Shown here: one piece after another, positions 42,334 to 44,245 of the stretch
How positions within the stretch are numbered: position 1 is the first letter of the stretch
How the letters are laid out: every line of letters starts with the position of its first letter
Assembly: GCA_964554105.1 (NCBI GenBank)
Contig: CAZKNF010000026.1
Location: 1-44,245, forward strand
DNA from: CAZKNF01 sp964554105
GTDB taxonomy: Bacteria; Bacteroidota; Rhodothermia; Rhodothermales; VXPQ01
Direction of reading: 5' to 3'
Length of the DNA: 44,245 nt
Position numbers and translations under genes: made by a program
Notes under the pieces: model-generated
What the model saw: the letters and a program-made list of their open reading frames with translations, nothing else
Database searches by the model: none
Told to the model about the DNA's origin: nothing

Positions 42334-42723
42334 ATGTGGGCACAGGTACTGAATGCGGCGCTTGGCATCTGGCTGATGGTCGCTCCGGCGGTCCTCGGCT
42401 ACGGCGAACCGGGCAGCGTCAATGACCGGATACTGGGACCCGTGGCGGCTACATTCGCTGTTATCGCCTGGTGGGAAGCCACGCGGCCGGTCCGTTGGGT
42501 CAACCTTCCCATTGGATTGTGGCTCGTGCTCGCACCGTGGATCTTAGGCTACGATGAAACTGCGGCCATCATAAACAGCATCGCCGTAGGGCTTGTGATG
42601 ACCGCGTGCGCGGCAGTCAAAGGTACGATCGAGAAGCGCTACGGAGGCGGCTGGTCCGCAGTTTTCCGACCGGGGAGCCAACGCGAACACAATGACGTGG
42701 CTCAGGGCCGCCGTCATGGCTGA
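42334..42723 (+). CDS. SPW-repeat membrane protein
   Basis: The 129-aa protein has two similar halves, each with a W-x-x-L-A/V-P-W-like helix: ALGIWLMVAPAVLGYG, then GLWLVLAPWILGYDE. This is the SPW repeat, a short membrane module of unknown function. The tail is soluble and basic. The start at 42334 follows the VKOR-like stop by 56 bp; such pairs recur in bacterial genomes as I recall. A small chaperone or quinone-binding role is possible but unproven. Confidence 0.82.
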   Translation: MWAQVLNAALGIWLMVAPAVLGYGEPGSVNDRILGPVAATFAVIAWWEATRPVRWVNLPIGLWLVLAPWILGYDETAAIINSIAVGLVMTACAAVKGTIEKRYGGGWSAVFRPGSQREHNDVAQGRRHG

Positions 42724-42799
42724 ATCTGATCACGCTTTCACCTCAATCCCGGGTAAGGCGGACGTTTGTGGACCGATAGGCAGTAGTGAGGAATGAGAC

Positions 42800-43993
42800 A
42801 TGCCGACTGTGTGGATTGTCCTATTGGTGCTGCTGGTGTGGAATGGGATTGCCTGGCTCGTGCTTGGCGGAATATTTTCGCCCGTGCTCCCGGGAGGGTG
42901 GCCCACAGTATTGGTGCTGGGGCTCCTCCTGCTCCTGCCTGTATTGGTGCTGATCCAGGGATTCAGCGGCAATGCATATCCGTCCGCCTTCACCCGGGTG
43001 TGGGTGCTGCGGCCGTTTTGGTACGCTCAGCTCTTTCTTCCGTTGCTCGCGGCCGCGGGCTTGCTGGGGCTAGTCGCGGGCTTTCCGTTCGGTTTGGCCC
43101 GAGAGGCCGGCGGCTGGGCAGTTGGAGTATTGGGCGTATTCCTGGTGGTGATCGCGGTTTGGGGCTACGCGGGAACACGACGTCTGGTCGTGCGCCCGTT
43201 AGACGTGAGTTTTCCTGAGCTTCCTTCGGGACTCGAAGGGATGCGTATTGTGCAGCTCTCCGACCTGCACGTCGGTCCCCACACCTCACGGCGGCATCTG
43301 GCGCGGGTCGTGGAGGCGGTCCGGAGCGCGGAGCCCGACCTGATCTTCCTGACGGGGGACCAGGTTGACGACTTCGCGCGTGACGTACAACTGCTTGGCA
43401 GAGCCCTGGGCGGTCTCTCCGCACCGCTCGGTGTATTCGCCGTTGCGGGCAACCACGACGTTTACGCCGGCTGGGCGTCCGTGCGGCGGGGGATGGAACG
43501 GATCGGCTGGACCGTGCTCGTGAACGAATCGGTCCCCGTCGACGTGAACGGCACGCGCTTCTGGGTGGCGGGCACCGGAGATCCGGCAGGCCGCGGCGGA
43601 CCAACCGGTAAAGATACCACCGTCGTCCCCGACGTGGCGCGGACGCTCGAGTCTGTTCCCCGCGAAGCGTTCACACTGGCGCTTGCGCATAATCCGGCTC
43701 TATGGCTGGAACTGGCCGTGCGAGGCGTGGAACTGACGTTGAGCGGGCACACCCACTACGGGCAACTCGCCATCCCCCGTGTGGGGTGGAGCTTGGCCTC
43801 TGTGTTCCTCGAGCACGCGATGGGAATGTACCGCCACAACGATTCGGTTCTGTACATCAACCCTGGCACAAACTACTGGGGGATCCCACTTAGGATTGGC
43901 ACGCCCCCGGAGGTGACGGTAGTGACGCTGCATCGCAGCCCCGAAATTCCGTCAGGGCAGGAAGCCGCCCGAGCAGTTGAGGGACAGAAATAA
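42800..43993 (+). CDS. Membrane-anchored metallophosphoesterase
   Basis: Four hydrophobic segments occupy residues 1-135. The C-terminal calcineurin-like phosphoesterase domain then shows all metal motifs: LSDLHVG, FLTGDQVDD, AVAGNHDVYAG, LAHNP and SGHTHYGQLAIP. The arrangement is like the YkuE-type membrane phosphoesterases, some of which act on lipids. A GAGGAATGAGAC sequence precedes the ATG. Substrate and sidedness of the active site are not visible. Its SPW and VKOR neighbours run the same way, with 76 bp between the SPW stop and this start. Confidence 0.94.
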   Translation: MPTVWIVLLVLLVWNGIAWLVLGGIFSPVLPGGWPTVLVLGLLLLLPVLVLIQGFSGNAYPSAFTRVWVLRPFWYAQLFLPLLAAAGLLGLVAGFPFGLAREAGGWAVGVLGVFLVVIAVWGYAGTRRLVVRPLDVSFPELPSGLEGMRIVQLSDLHVGPHTSRRHLARVVEAVRSAEPDLIFLTGDQVDDFARDVQLLGRALGGLSAPLGVFAVAGNHDVYAGWASVRRGMERIGWTVLVNESVPVDVNGTRFWVAGTGDPAGRGGPTGKDTTVVPDVARTLESVPREAFTLALAHNPALWLELAVRGVELTLSGHTHYGQLAIPRVGWSLASVFLEHAMGMYRHNDSVLYINPGTNYWGIPLRIGTPPEVTVVTLHRSPEIPSGQEAARAVEGQK

Positions 43994-44058
43994 GACAAGC
44001 TTGAAAACACTAGTCATACATTCCCTTTCCAATCCGTATTTGACGGTCGATTGTACTG

Positions 44059-44245
44059 CTAAAGGTTTTCCCACTCTTCTTGCAGCCGCTTGAGGCGGTG
44101 AAACGCCGCCTTCGGCTCACCGTGGGGAGATGTGATGAGGCCTCCATTGTCGATGAACGCGTGGTCGTCGTCTAGATCGTACCAATTAACCGCCTCGATC
44201 CACGGCTTGCTGTAGCCTAGCGTGTAGAGCCCCTCCAGCCAATCG
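44059..44245 (-). CDS. C-terminal end of a probable glycoside hydrolase (partial)
   Basis: The last 61 codons of a gene that continues beyond the window edge. The readable part contains GYSKPWIEAVNWYDLDDDH, FIDNGGL, GEPKAAFHRLKRLQEEW and a stop at 44059-44061. The pattern (a Trp-rich segment with Asp, then a pro-Lys-x-A-x-x-x-L-K tail) resembles the C-terminal ends of GH10/GH5-like TIM-barrel hydrolases, where the protein closes with a PKPAY-like helix. The catalytic residues are outside the window, so the family is uncertain. Confidence 0.6.
   Translation of the reverse strand, partial: DWLEGLYTLGYSKPWIEAVNWYDLDDDHAFIDNGGLITSPHGEPKAAFHRLKRLQEEWENL

Overview
The window is about 44 kb of moderately high-GC DNA with densely packed genes on both strands. 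The gene set suggests a Gram-negative member of the Bacteroidota/Rhodothermota side of the tree, probably an uncultured or marine/saline lineage. Pointers are a PorD-like DUF4835 protein, a PorV/PorQ-like outer-membrane protein, a propeller/Y_Y_Y hybrid histidine kinase, an SCO1/SenC lipoprotein with a copper-binding N-terminal domain, and VKOR/SPW membrane proteins. This placement is inferred from gene content only. A 100-N gap at 3738-3837 is flanked by an exact 55-nt duplication, the signature of a de Bruijn contig join, so the sequence is probably a short-read assembly.

Layout. 1-720: a frame-shifted AraC-family remnant and a tRNA-Ser(CGA). 925-6387: a secreted peptidase-MA/propeller/barrel protein interrupted by the false gap, two small conserved proteins, and a response-regulator + SCO1 pair. 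6572-10577: an envelope block with a HhH(ComEA-like)-barrel fusion, a PorV-like protein and a divergent PorD-like protein. 10641-13318: a NarL-type two-component pair. 13319-13788: a non-coding leader rich in hairpins. 13789-20159: a lipoprotein subtilase whose pro-region carries about 21 six-residue ELLERx repeats, followed 50 bp later by a 1511-aa hybrid kinase with 14 propeller blades and two kinase cores. 20164-24170: a polyprenyl-phosphate sugar transferase, three mutually similar small proteins of unknown function, and a Gfo/Idh/MocA oxidoreductase that seems to lack a canonical start codon.

24187-29560: M16 protease, exodeoxyribonuclease I and an EEP-family lipoprotein. 29700-34739: a CheB-CheR-PAS-kinase chimera with a stand-alone receiver, then a TVP38/TMEM64 membrane protein. 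34752-34849: a 98-bp imperfect palindrome. 34901-36918: a small membrane protein, a FrnE-like DsbA-family protein and an LLM flavin oxidoreductase. 37185-39523: a LigD-type polymerase and an ATP-dependent DNA ligase, convergent with overlapping 3' ends. 39646-44245: a lipoprotein, PAP2 phosphatase, amphi-Trp protein, VKOR-like and SPW proteins, a membrane metallophosphoesterase, and the 3' end of a probable glycoside hydrolase.

How it fits together. The region is rich in sensing and envelope functions: four signalling loci lie within 29 kb, with secreted proteases and outer-membrane proteins between them. The best candidates for undescribed biology are the ELLERx-repeat subtilase with its adjacent dual-core kinase and structured leader, the three-member small-protein family at 21977-23064, and the HhH-barrel/PorV-like pair. 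Functions are inferred from motifs read by eye; no database search was run.
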